DNA from: Begonia masoniana | Taxonomy: Eukaryota > Streptophyta > Magnoliopsida > Cucurbitales > Begoniaceae | DNA: 64,000 nt | Direction: 5' to 3' | NCBI GenBank assembly: GCA_022432975.1 | Contig: CM039502.1 | Location: 71,632,573-71,696,572 of the forward strand | Shown: one piece after another, positions 48,668-58,722 of the stretch | Layout: each line of letters begins with the position of its first letter | Numbering within the stretch: the stretch's first letter is position 1 | Notes under the pieces: model-generated | Databases searched by the model: none | What the model saw: the letters and a program-made list of their open reading frames with translations, nothing else | Told to the model about the DNA's origin: nothing | Made by a program: the position numbers and the translations under genes

Positions 48668-50996
48668 TATCACCCTAGGCCTCTCTTCACCTCTCAGTTT
48701 GTCCTTTCCCTTGGCACTCGAGGGTCTTCTTGGCGCTGGACATTGTACTAAATTCCGTACAGGGTTAATAACTTTTAAATATATATTACTAATTTAAATA
48801 ACACTTACATTGTTGAAGTACTTCCAATGCAACGTTGACATTGATGAGTAATCTTTTGGAACGGTTTAACTGAATGTCTCCTGATTCATACTGTAACTTT
48901 CCGAATTATCTAAACCCGATTCGTTACACATAGCTCGAACATACTAAGAGACTTTGGACTAAATTTAAAAAATTTATCACTCGAAAGTCCGAATTTGACA
49001 TTTTTTCTAAAACCTCAAAACGTTGTAAAAAATTGCAGCGGAATCATTTGAAACAACAATAATAAACAAAACTATGAAACATTGTTTGACAATGGTTTAC
49101 GAAACTCGGCAAATAGGAAATAAGTTTAAAACCGGGGAAAGTACTTGAGGATCCAGAAGTCAAACGCATCTGCCGATGAATAAATTCAAAACGAAAGAAG
49201 CAGAATCAGAAAATATAAGGGCTTCTAAAACCGATATGTCAACCAGAAGAGGTTTGAAAACAAAACAGACATCCTCTCTCGTGACGCATCTACCGATAAC
49301 GTCAGCCAGATAATTCATTATCCAACTCAACCGATAGACAAACAACAAAATATTTTAATTACCTTCTGATTGAGAACTAATGAGGTTGTTCTCAGTTAAC
49401 GATTTTGTGGTTGCAAGTAAGTTAGAACCTGATAAGAGTCATGATTGTGTCTTCTTCAACTTCTCAAAGCCCAGACATTTAGTGCCTTTGTGTGTTTCAT
49501 AATTGGCATATAAACTGAATTTTGATATACTCTTTCATTTTGTTTTGTTATGTTTTGTTTTGTTTAGCCGATACTTTGCGAATATGACAGTGAGAGATGA
49601 GCATTCAACACCAAACGTCACAAGAAGCGGTAAGCCTATTACATGTAGAATATACCCACGTTTGAATCCATCTTTTTTACTAATTTTTTTTTCATCTTTA
49701 CTTGTATCTTGAACGGTGTAGACTGATCAGTATTAATGAGTTACATAAACTTGTGAAGTAGACTTTCTGTCTCCTTCAAAGTATTTTTTATCCTCCAATC
49801 TTAGGATAGCTAATGAATATCTTACCTTTTGGGATTTAATTTTTTTACAAAGGTAAATGATTTAAAAAAACTAGTAGGGATGTGATTTAGTAGGTAGGAA
49901 GAGCAAGTAAATTTATAATAAGAAGATCATGTTCAATTAAGAAGCATAAGGTTCCACTTTTAATAATTCCCGATGGTAACTCTTAAGCATCATTTCTCTC
50001 AGCGTATCTTTGAAAGAAGTTGATTTTATTGACATATTTATTTCAATGTAGAGTAAAAAAATGATGGGACGGGCTCCACACACTCAACTTTGATGCGGAC
50101 ATGGCTGGGGGATGGGTGCTCCAGACAATGGGCCAAAGCTCATGTCAATGTGAGCTTTGATTTTTGGTATCTTTTCGTTAATATAATTGTGTTAAATTAC
50201 AATTGAGTTACAAAAACATTCACAATATATGTGTTTAGATAGTATAATTGAGTAATGGGCATTTAATTTTGATTAAGATAGTTGTCACTGATGTATTTAT
50301 CCTAATTATAAGTCTCTTTCGATTAGTATTATTTCAATTTCATGTTTATTGTGATAGTGAATTTGACTCGATGGGACTGAATTGATAAATATAAGTTTTC
50401 AAGACTTTGGTATGATTTTACAAATATTATGTTGATTTCTTTATTAATTTAAACGATAATGGGGTGAATTTTTTTGTTTTTTTGTTTTTTTTTGTGATAT
50501 TCTAACATGTACACATAGATAGAACTTTGGACGTGTTTTCACCTCTAAAAATAAAAGGGACTGTGAAAATAGATATGCAAGGCTATTATTGAAAATAATC
50601 TTTGTTGTGGGTTAGACATTTATGTTTTTGATGGAGGACTTAAGTAGTAATCATCTACCATCGACTCCCAATATTAGTTCGTGCTCAAGTCTTCTTTGTA
50701 TAATCATAGCAAGTGAGGTATAGTGATCTGTAGTGGCTTAGAGTTAGTAAAGAAACACATCCTTTTGTCTTACTACGATCCTTATGACTTCAATCCTTTT
50801 GTTGACTCAAAAGTCTTGGGATGAGGCAGGCACTCATGCCTTAGAAGTTTTTTTGGCTATCTTTATTCTTTACCACCCTTGACATTTTATTGCTTCTGGT
50901 AGCTTCATACTCTGGTCTGATGTCAGTTATCATCTTGTAATCCAGTAAATAAGGAGAGATTTGAAGTTGATTGTTGAGTAGCATCAAATTAGCAGT
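48668..50996. other. AT-rich DNA without recognisable gene
   Basis: No frame with known motifs. Two features stand out: CATCTGCCGATG and CATCTACCGATA near 49170-49300, matching the sense-strand motif of the copia C LTR, and a poly-T region near 50470-50500. The plus-strand frame at 49503-49712 is low-complexity and not supported as a gene. Confidence 0.5.
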
Positions 50997-52090
50997 TTAT
51001 GCGAGTATAGTTTCAATGCTTAGTGTTATTTCAATCATTTGAGCAATGTCAATCAACCATGTCTTATTTTGTACATAAGAAATGAGATGACCCAAAATAG
51101 GAGCTTTGATATCTGGATCATAATTGACAAGTTTGAGCAAGAAGATCCCTCCAACTTCCATTGATTTTCTAGCCGTCGCTGCAAGGTCGTCGTCTGCCTC
51201 CTCTCCCCCATCCATTAACTTAACTAATGCCTTCTCAATTCCATCTCTTTTCACCACAACTCCAACTTCCTCTTCCTTCCCCCATCTCACTGGAACCTGG
51301 GCTCCGACTTCTACTTCGATTTTCAGAATTTCAACGATGAATTTTTCGGCGACGAGGGGCCATGTTATCATGGGAACTCCAGAGCAGACGTCTTCAATGG
51401 TGGAGTTCCATCCGCAGTGAGCTATAAACCCTCCAATGGCGGGGTGAACAGGACGAGGACTTGTGGGGCCCATCCTCCTATTCTGAGTCCACTCTCTCTG
51501 GTTCTTTCCTCGAATCTCTCATTGGACAGCCATTTTTCCATCTCTAGAAGCTGCTCTTCTCCTGTTTTGATCACCCATACGAACGGACGATTCGACACTT
51601 CTAAACTTAACCCGAGTTCTATTAGCTGTGGCGTGATTAGTCGACAGAGACTGCCTAAACAGGCGTTAATGGCTGACCTTGGTTTCATCGAATTCAGCCA
51701 ATTTAAGCACTGGTTTTTGTCGATTGATGGCTTATTTCCTCTCTGAAACTTGTCTTCACTCTCTCTCCTGCACCAAGAAACTGGCCTAATGCACCAAACC
51801 TCCTTGTTCGTAGCTTTTTAATACCTTTATACGAACTCATTTCCGAGTACCTCGAAGCTTATTTATTACCACCCCATAAGCCGATGATGCGATGTCTGCC
51901 ATCTGTTCTCGAAAATCATTCAAATCAGGCATAATAACAAATGCTCCTCGCAATTGGGTTTTCTTTATTTCGATCCTACGAGTCAAATCTATTTGAATCA
52001 CAATGCGGTCTACACATGCTTTAGAAATCGAAGTTAAAGCATTTAGTCCAAAGTGCGGAATAATCGAATTTTATCTCTCATTGATGTCTG
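50997..52090 (-). pseudogene. UDP-glycosyltransferase pseudogene (UGT73-like)
   Basis: Family 1 glycosyltransferases move sugar from UDP-sugar to small molecules. Reading downward: RIEIKKTQLRGAFV, DFREQMAD and SSAYGVVIN (51880-52000), a stop and shift near 51840, KEVWCIRPVSWC (near 51790), DKFQRGNKPSIDKNQCLNWL, MKPRSAINACLGSLCRL, NRPFVWVIKTGEEQ, then the PSPG donor box: WAPQVLVL, a one-base loss near 51446, and HPAIGGFIAHCGWNST, GVPMITWPLVAEKF. The tail PVRWGKEEEVGVVVKRDGIEKAL is typical of the UGT73 group. The N-terminal acceptor half is absent. At least two frameshifts make it non-functional. Confidence 0.85.
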
Positions 52091-52653
52091 AAAATCGAGA
52101 CTATTATTTTTTCCTTCGAGATTAGTCGTTTCTAACCTTTATCAATGGCCAATTCAACAGTATATTATTTTGTATGAGATTGCTAGCTCAGGGGATCTCT
52201 CTGTATTTTCTTCTCAATTTTCTCTGTATTTTCTCAAGAAGTTATATAGGCAAAGAAGAAACTTAATGGGCACAAATAACTTCATCACGATCCATAGATC
52301 CTAGATGAGAAGATGATCCCCTATCATAAAGAGAGACCCACAGTCGACCAACCATCATTCTTCCGCTTGGTCTAAGTTTAACATAATTTTTGTACTAAAT
52401 AAAGACAATACATGAATCATAATGACCGATTCTCTAAATGTAATTGAGAATTATTTTTTATGTATCACAATGTATTATGTTCTTTTTTTATTGGCCATAT
52501 ATTAATGAATAAACCTTATGTTTATTCCAAATCTATTACTTAAGTATGTTTCGCAAACATAAATGTGTACAAAAATTATACCAAAATGAGAAATATCAAC
52601 TGAAGACTATCAATATTTGTTCTTATAACGAAAATTTACGTAAAGGAACCAAG
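52091..52653. other. AT-rich spacer, possible LTR scrap
   Basis: A repeated 'ctctctgtattttct' near 52196-52240 and the position downstream of the RNase H scrap (minus strand) fit a degraded copia 3' LTR. No clear ends are visible. Confidence 0.35.
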
Positions 52654-52966
52654 TCAAATTTTCTCTACATGATCTTTAAATTTTGAAATTAGCATGTCTT
52701 TAGTTAAATGATCGACTATCATCAATTCAATGCTAATGTATTCCATGAGCACTGAATCATCCTTAACATGTTCTCTTATGATTAAGTATTTAATGTCGAT
52801 GTGCTTACTTCGACTACTACTTTTGTTGTTTTTAGCCATAAAAACAACAGCTGAATTGTCACAATATATCTTTTATGGCCTAGAAATAGATTCAACAATT
52901 CTAAACCCTGAAATAAAACTCTTCATCTATACATCATGTGATCTAGCCTCAAAACATAATACAAAC
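52654..52966 (-). pseudogene. Copia RNase H C-terminal scrap
   Basis: On the minus strand IYCDNSAVVFMAKNNKSSSRS, KHIDIKYLIIREHV, then VDHLTKDMLISKFKDHVEKI is the end of a copia RNase H domain; a TAG precedes KIYCDN. It belongs to a lineage different from copia A and C. The rest of pol is missing. Confidence 0.8.
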
Positions 52967-53210
52967 TAGGGGTGGGCAGAACCGGCCCGAAACTGGCGGA
53001 CCGGACCAGATTGGACTGCGGTGGCCGGTTCCTAGGCGGTTCCAAGAGGGGTGGGAATCGGTTCCACTTCCAAAACTCTTGGAACCAGAACCGGCGGTCT
53101 AGTACACTGTTCCTAGGTTCGGGAACCAGCCCGGACCGTGGGAGTACCGACCCATGGGTCGGCCTGAAAAATGGTTATCCAACCCGGAGACCCATGGGTC
53201 GGATGCCCTA
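52967..53210. mobile_element. Small hAT-like non-autonomous element
   Basis: Ends TAGGGGTGGGCA on the left and, reverse-complemented, TAGGGCATCCGACC on the right, with 'gaaccgg', 'ggttcc' and 'cccatgggtcgg' repeats inside, as in many plant hAT miniature elements. The 8-base flanks ATACAAAC and ATTCAGAA agree at five positions only, so the target duplication is weak. Confidence 0.5.
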
Positions 53211-53727
53211 ATTCAGAAAAATGTAAATCTGAAGTTAAAAAATGTCTTGAGTTTTCATCTGCAGAATCCAAATCAAGATCTAAACCCATACTTTGTTGGC
53301 AATCAGGCTGATTTTTCGACCTCCTTTGCTTCAATATCGCCTCGGAATTTTTCATAAATTTGATGTAATTCTTCCTCACCTTTAGAAGGGGATGCTTCTC
53401 AATTGCAGATTTCTCACAGTATGCTTCTTTCAAAATAGCTGTGCAGGTTTTGTTCATCAGCGACAGGTAGAAGATATGAGGATGTCTTTCGAATGCCTTG
53501 TGAACTTTCTGTAGCAGAGCCATGTACTTTTTAAGGCAGAGAAGCTTCTTCCTCTCTGCGGAATGATCAACAAATAGATTAAGCAACTCATGGAGTATTC
53601 CGACTACTCGCTTCTCCGATTCGTCCCTGTTTGGATCCAGCAAGAAATCTTCGTATAGGGAAATGTAAGGAATCTACTGAAACTCCTTTAACCATTCTTC
53701 GATGGGAGGAACCGGTACCGAACCAGG
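53211..53727 (-). pseudogene. PORR-domain protein, C-terminal pseudogene fragment
   Basis: PORR proteins bind organelle RNA and help splice group II introns in plastids and mitochondria. From 53715 downward: PPIEEWLKEFQ, a TAG stop near 53675, IPYISLYEDFLLDP, EKRVVGILHELLNLFV, ERKKLLCLKKYMALLQKVHK, FERHPHIFYLSLMNKTCTAILKEAY, IEKHPLLKVRKNYIKF. This is the typical last third of the domain. The N-terminal part is lost at 53727, where copia C inserted. The tail runs into the small hAT-like element. It was probably already decayed, given the stop. Confidence 0.8.
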
Positions 53728-54207
53728 TGAAGGACCGGAATTGTCTAAGAGGGGGGTGAATTAGACTTTTAAAAATTAATCTAATAATCAATTAGTGTTA
53801 CTCTCTTAATTAGTTTAATAGCAAATAAGGTAATATCAAAAATAAAGAGAGAGTAAGAGAGATTCAACACCAGTACTTTTTACGTGGTTCGGCCAAACTG
53901 CCTACGTCCACGCTCCAAGGCTCACCCCTTGAAGATCCTTACCCTTCTCCTCACGAGAAATAACAGATCGGGATTCCGGGCTCCGATCAACTGCCTTTAC
54001 AGATTTGGATTGAACTTCACGGGCGTCAATCCACTGCCGTTACAAGTTTGAGTTTGTAAAATATTAAGCTCAGACTACAATCTCACAAAAATGAATCTCA
54101 AGTTAGGATTGAGAGATGTAGAGAAGAATACAGAGTGTGAAAATAACTTTCGCAGTTAGGGCTCAGAATTCAAATTGGCAAAAGTTAGTCTTCGAGCCTT
54201 TTCTTCT

Positions 54208-54216
54208 GCTTATATA
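54208..54216 (-). promoter_or_regulatory. TATA box of copia C LTR
   Basis: TATATAAGC on the minus strand lies downstream of the repeat-rich U3 and upstream of the conserved leader shared by all SIRE-like LTRs here. Confidence 0.55.
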
Positions 54217-54409
54217 CTCTGTAAGAAGTTGCTTCACAGAATTGAATGCTTCTTTCTTCAAAATGGAGAAATGTTACCGTTGGAAAGCATCCGTACTGAA
54301 ACAGCTATCCGTTGCTTCTGAAAATGTTGTTCGTCGTCGCCATTAAAGGTCTGGAGTTAATGCTGAAAACGACGTCACTGTAGCTTCGCGGCTAACTTTG
54401 AATTCTGGC

Positions 54410-54975
54410 GGAAGTTCACCGGCAGATGCAACTTATGAGCAGAGACACGTCATCGGTGGATGCAGCTTTGAATGCCATCGGCAGATGTATCCTTAAATTC
54501 CATCGGCAGATGCATCCTTAAACTTTTATCGCAGAAGCACCTTTAAACTCCATCGGCAGGAGCATTGTGAAACGTGATCGGTAGGTGCAAGCTTTAGTCA
54601 GCATCTCCTTTTGTCGTTTAGTCAATCGGCAGGAGCTGCTTAAAAACATCATCGGCAGATGTGTCCTTAAATATCATCGGTAAGAGTAGCGTCAAATGCT
54701 ATCGGCAGATCCATCTTGACACGTCATCGGCAGATATCTTCAAAAACGCTTCGGCAGATGAAACATATAAGCACTGACCACGTCATCGGTAGATGCTCGC
54801 TTAGAGCTTCACGGGCAGATGAGACTTGTAAATGTTATCGGCATATGCACCTCAACATGTCATGAACCGGCATCGGCAGAAGTAGCTTCAACAGCTATCG
54901 GCAAATGCACCTTGACATGACATCGGCAGATGTCTTCAAAAACGCTATCGGCAGATGCATCATTTCTTTGTCGTG
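54410..54975. repeat. CATCGGCAGATG-type short repeats in U3
   Basis: About twenty variants of CATCGGCAGATGCA spaced 20-40 bases apart, many followed by 'ccttaaa' or 'cttcaaa'. On the element's sense strand the motif reads CATCTGCCGATG. It lies upstream of the TATA box, where enhancer repeats are expected. Confidence 0.8.
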
Positions 54976-55182
54976 TAGCGATCGGTATATGCAAGCCTGT
55001 TTTGCTATTTAATTCTGTATACTCAAACCGATTTATTAGACAACTAAAATACCCTTTTCAAGGGTATTTCCAATAAACTCATATTCATTATTCTCTTTAA
55101 ATACACATAATCAAATTGTACACTAATTATACAAATTCATAATCAAAAACAAATTATGACTTAAACAATCTATAAGTCAACA

Positions 55183-55198
55183 ATCTCCCCCTTTTTGA
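55183..55198 (-). other. Copia C polypurine tract
   Basis: TCAAAAAGGGGGAGAT on the minus strand immediately precedes the LTR start TGTTGAC. Confidence 0.85.
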
Positions 55199-55491
55199 TT
55201 ATGACAATATAAATTTGATTAACTTTGATACTCCCCCATAATTCTAGCCGCTCCCCCTTAGTATATGTATTTTATTCAATTAACAATTCAGAGCAATTCC
55301 AAAATCACAGAGTATATCCAAAGAATGATATATCCATAGAATATTATCTAATCAGACTCAATCAAATATAGTATTCTCCCCCATTGACATTATAAAAAAA
55401 AACAATGCATTCAACATCAGAGTATGTTTAGTAAAAAAAATTGTCATTAAAAAGAAACAACTAAGAAAAAAATGTATATAACTAAAAATCA

Positions 55492-57678
55492 CTATTTGAA
55501 GAGATCTAAATGACGATTCCAAAAGGCTCTCTGAACATAAGAGGGCACGTCACGGTGGGGATTGAAAAATGCATCCACCATAGCTTGAAGAAAGGCAAGA
55601 TATCGTGGGAGAGGTGATTGATAGACCACCATTGCCAAACAAGGAGCAGGAGGTGGAGAAGGCTCTCGGGACACCTCCATGTCCAAGCAAGGAGGAGACT
55701 CGACAGAAGGACCAGAACACACATCCATGCATGGCGAAGGAGAAGCTTCCAATGGACAGGTTGGAGGAGAGGAAGATGCAGGAGCAGAGGAAGATGTAGG
55801 AAGTGTGAACTTGAGCTCAGCCTCATGAATATCTAGGGACATGAGGCGCACATCTTCAATAACAGCAGGCCTGGAGAGGGGAAGAAACAAATCTTCATAG
55901 CAAGCCTGGGGAACATTGAGACCAGAACTTGATGGTTCGGGTTCAGGGTCAGGTTCAGGTGTCAAAGCGGCAATGGAAGATTGGAGTTTCTCAAGTTCCC
56001 TGACAACCATTCGCCTATCACCATCAACTTTCGTAGACAGCAGGCCAAGACCTGTATCCAAAGCAATACCCATGTCCTGATGATTCTTATCAATTTTACT
56101 TTGGAGGGTACTGAGGGCAGTGCCAAGGTTGGTAATAGAGGCTTGCATCTCATTATACTGAGCCTCAGTGAAGGAAAATCTCCTGTGATATGTCAGAGGA
56201 GTTGCAGGAGTATTGGAGAGAAGGGGTTGGACTTGCAGAGCGATTGGAGCAGGTTGAACTGGTGATGGAGGGAGCACCTCTTGCTGATCGGGAGATGGAG
56301 GAGCTGAAGGTTCATGGATTGGAGATGGAGGGGCTGAAGGTTCAGGGTTTGGAGATGGAGGAGCTGAAGATGGTAAGGGAAGTGTAGGTAGAGAGGGAGG
56401 TGGAGGAACTGGAGATGGTAGAGCTGGAGGACCATGGGTGAGTATCGAGGAAATTGCTCGCATCACCGGAGAGATGGAAGGAAAAACAGGCTGAGAAGGT
56501 AGTATGAGAGAAGGTGGAGGTGAAAGAGGATGTTCAGGAATAGGTAGAGACACAGATGAGGGAGCAGAGGTGGCCTCTGAAATAGGTGCTATGGAGGAAG
56601 GAGCAATCCTGCGCCTACGCACTAGAGGAGAAGGTGGGGGGCTTGAATCCTGAGATTGAGAAATACCACGGTCTGGACATACTGTTTCATCTCCCCCTTC
56701 AGCAGTTGATTCATCTGGCAGGATAAGTTTCCTTTTTCCACGCCTGACAGGTGCTGCCAAAGAAACCTTTTTCTTAGCCTTATCCACAGCAGGTTTTCCT
56801 TTTACGATTTGTTTGAATCCCATCCTGTTGAGAGTGGAATAGGAATAGAAATTGGAGGGCATAAGTCTCACAGGCTCCTCCTCCTCAGGAAGGACAACCT
56901 CAAGATGAGCAAATAACCGCATGAGAAGCAGATTATACGGTAGTGAAGTAGCCCTGGAGGATACAGCTAGAATCATCCTTCGAACAACTATATAGCCAAT
57001 GTTGAAGGGTGTCTTGAAATAGATTGCAAATAGAACAAACAGTTCCATTGCGCTCACCTCATCATAATGTCCACCCTTGGGAACAATATTGAAATCAATC
57101 ATATGACGAAAAACTCTGGCTCTAGGGGTCAGATGTTTGCCCTTTAACTGATCAGGTGATGAATTGGGGTCCACAGCAATTTCCCTTAGAAACTGTAGTC
57201 CTTCAGGCGTTCCAAAGAAAGGTAGCTCAGGGCCTGTCACATACTTGTAAGGGCAGTTATCCAAATGAGGAGCTCCCAGAAGGGCATTTATGGACTTAGG
57301 AGTAATTTCTATGTGAGTGTTGTATACGTAGCTCTTAATGGAAGGATAATTAGAGGTAAAGCTAAGGTTTGCATAAAACATCCTAATCGCTTCCGGGTAG
57401 TAGAATGATTTGGTCTCAAAGAGACCTATTAGCCCGAGATCCGTCAAGGGTTCAATAAAGTCCATTCCGGCTAACTCTTCAAAAGAAATACCCTTACTAG
57501 GAATTAACGATTTGAACCGATAGTCATTGTGGTACTTTACCTCATCAGCTTGAGTAAGAAAGTAGAAGGTTGGCCACTCCGTTCCACGAGGAATCTCTCG
57601 GGAAGGACGATCAGAAACTTTGGCCTTCTTCTTGGTCGGTTTGGAAACGGCGCGAGACGATTGACCTTGAAATTCCAT
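55492..57678 (-). CDS. Extra ORF of copia C, plant transposon-protein domain, 728 aa
   Basis: An intact frame from ATG 57678 to TAG 55492. Residues about 34-275 (TEWPTFYFLTQADEV, FIEPLTDLGLIGLFE, FYANLSF, ITPKSINALLGAP, VPKGGHYDEVSAMELF, YNLLLMRLFAHLE) resemble the 'putative plant transposon protein' domain found in many plant repeat-encoded ORFs. Residues about 348-494 are rich in proline and serine. Residues about 504-569 (EAQYNEMQASITNLGTALS and onward) may form a coiled coil. No signal peptide or membrane segment is visible, so it is not an obvious envelope protein. It follows pol in the same strand, where SIRE elements carry an env-like ORF. Role unknown. Confidence 0.8.
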   Translation of the reverse strand: MEFQGQSSRAVSKPTKKKAKVSDRPSREIPRGTEWPTFYFLTQADEVKYHNDYRFKSLIPSKGISFEELAGMDFIEPLTDLGLIGLFETKSFYYPEAIRMFYANLSFTSNYPSIKSYVYNTHIEITPKSINALLGAPHLDNCPYKYVTGPELPFFGTPEGLQFLREIAVDPNSSPDQLKGKHLTPRARVFRHMIDFNIVPKGGHYDEVSAMELFVLFAIYFKTPFNIGYIVVRRMILAVSSRATSLPYNLLLMRLFAHLEVVLPEEEEPVRLMPSNFYSYSTLNRMGFKQIVKGKPAVDKAKKKVSLAAPVRRGKRKLILPDESTAEGGDETVCPDRGISQSQDSSPPPSPLVRRRRIAPSSIAPISEATSAPSSVSLPIPEHPLSPPPSLILPSQPVFPSISPVMRAISSILTHGPPALPSPVPPPPSLPTLPLPSSAPPSPNPEPSAPPSPIHEPSAPPSPDQQEVLPPSPVQPAPIALQVQPLLSNTPATPLTYHRRFSFTEAQYNEMQASITNLGTALSTLQSKIDKNHQDMGIALDTGLGLLSTKVDGDRRMVVRELEKLQSSIAALTPEPDPEPEPSSSGLNVPQACYEDLFLPLSRPAVIEDVRLMSLDIHEAELKFTLPTSSSAPASSSPPTCPLEASPSPCMDVCSGPSVESPPCLDMEVSREPSPPPAPCLAMVVYQSPLPRYLAFLQAMVDAFFNPHRDVPSYVQRAFWNRHLDLFK

Positions 57679-57779
57679 TTCTAGAAGAGGATTCGACAGA
57701 GAAGATTTGGTAGGGCAGGGGTTTACAGAAAGAGCGCGAAAAGTAAAGTGTCTGGGCGAAGAAGAATGAATTTAAAGGA

Positions 57780-57965
57780 AATAGCTCATCGCCAGACGAA
57801 GAAGACATACGTGTCGGCAGATTGGGGAATACATCTTCCGATGGATTACACGTGTCGGCAGATTGAGCAGTACAGCTTCGATGGGATAGAAAAACACTGC
57901 ATCTGCCGATAGAGATGAAACTACCGATGACTAGAGAAATACACAGTATCTACCGGTGCTTCACA
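57780..57965 (-). promoter_or_regulatory. LTR-like motif cluster upstream of extra ORF
   Basis: Between RNase H and the extra ORF are GTGTCGGCAGATT (twice), CATCTGCCGATAG, CTTCCGATGG and CTACCGATGA, variants of the motif repeated in the LTR U3. This could be a separate promoter for the extra ORF, or a relic of rearrangement with an LTR. Confidence 0.35.
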
Positions 57966-58012
57966 ACACAGAAACACTCAATTACATAGGATCTAATAAC
58001 AGAGAAATACCC

Positions 58013-58693
58013 TTAGTTTTTCCCAAACCGAATGAGTCCTAGCCTGATTCTAATATTATTGAAGGTCTTCTCATCCAAAGGCTTGGTAAATATGTCTGCA
58101 AGTTGATCTACAGAATTAACAAACTCTAGAGTGATATCTCCTCTTTGAACATGATCTCTAATGAAATGATACCTAACATCAATATGTTTGGTTCTAGAGT
58201 GCTGAATATGATTTTTAGAAATGTTGATGGCACTGGTGTTATCACACCGAATAGGAATCCTATCATAAAACAGATTATAGTCTTCTAATGTTTGTTTCAT
58301 CCATAACATTTGTGCACAACAACTGCCTGCAGCAATATATTCACTTTCTGCAGTTGAGAGTGCAACAGAATTCTGTTTCTTAGAATACCAAGACACTAGA
58401 GATTCACCAAGAAATTGACATGTTCCTGTGGTGCTTTTCCTATCAACTAGACTACCAGCATAGTCAGAATCTGAATATCCTATCAGATCAAAGGAAGTTC
58501 CCTTAGGATACCATAAACCTAAGTCATAAGTTTCACTCAAATATTTGAAAATCCTTTTTACTGCAGATAAATGAGATTCCTTAGGGGCAGCCTGAAACCT
58601 AGCACATAGGCACACACTAAAGAGTATATCTGGCCTACTTGCAGTCAGATATAACAGTGAACCAATCATACCACGATATTTCTTGATATCCAC
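58013..58693 (-). pseudogene. pol: Copia C RNase H
   Basis: KYRGMIGSLLYLTASRPDI, then GYSDSDYAGSLVDRKSTTG, LSTAESEYIAAGSC, PIRCDNTSAINISKN, HSRTKHIDVRYHFIRDHV and LADIFTKPLDE show a full copia RNase H with its acidic residues. It is out of frame with RT because of two small shifts over about 30 bases at 58690-58722. The domain is otherwise undamaged. Confidence 0.9.
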
Positions 58694-58722
58694 ACTTTAT
58701 ACCATTTTCATCCTTGTCCAAT

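Larger units (their letters stand above)
53728..55182 (-). mobile_element. Copia C 3' LTR (complete, 1455 bp)
   Basis: On the minus strand it starts TGTTGACTTATAG at 55182 right after the polypurine tract and ends ...CGGTCCTTCA at 53728. It contains a repeat-rich U3, a TATA box and an R-U5 of about 450 bp. Confidence 0.9.

Noticed and set aside
53588..53791. 67-codon minus frame across the copia C boundary
   Set aside because: It joins LTR and PORR sequence in a frame different from the PORR one and has no match to either.
55505..56440. Several plus- and minus-strand frames inside the extra ORF
   Set aside because: Shadows of the 728-codon frame; the low-complexity proline-rich coding makes other frames open.
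55492..57678. Extra ORF as a classical envelope glycoprotein
   Set aside because: I see no signal peptide, membrane segment or cysteine pattern; the N-terminal half looks like a plant transposon-protein domain instead.
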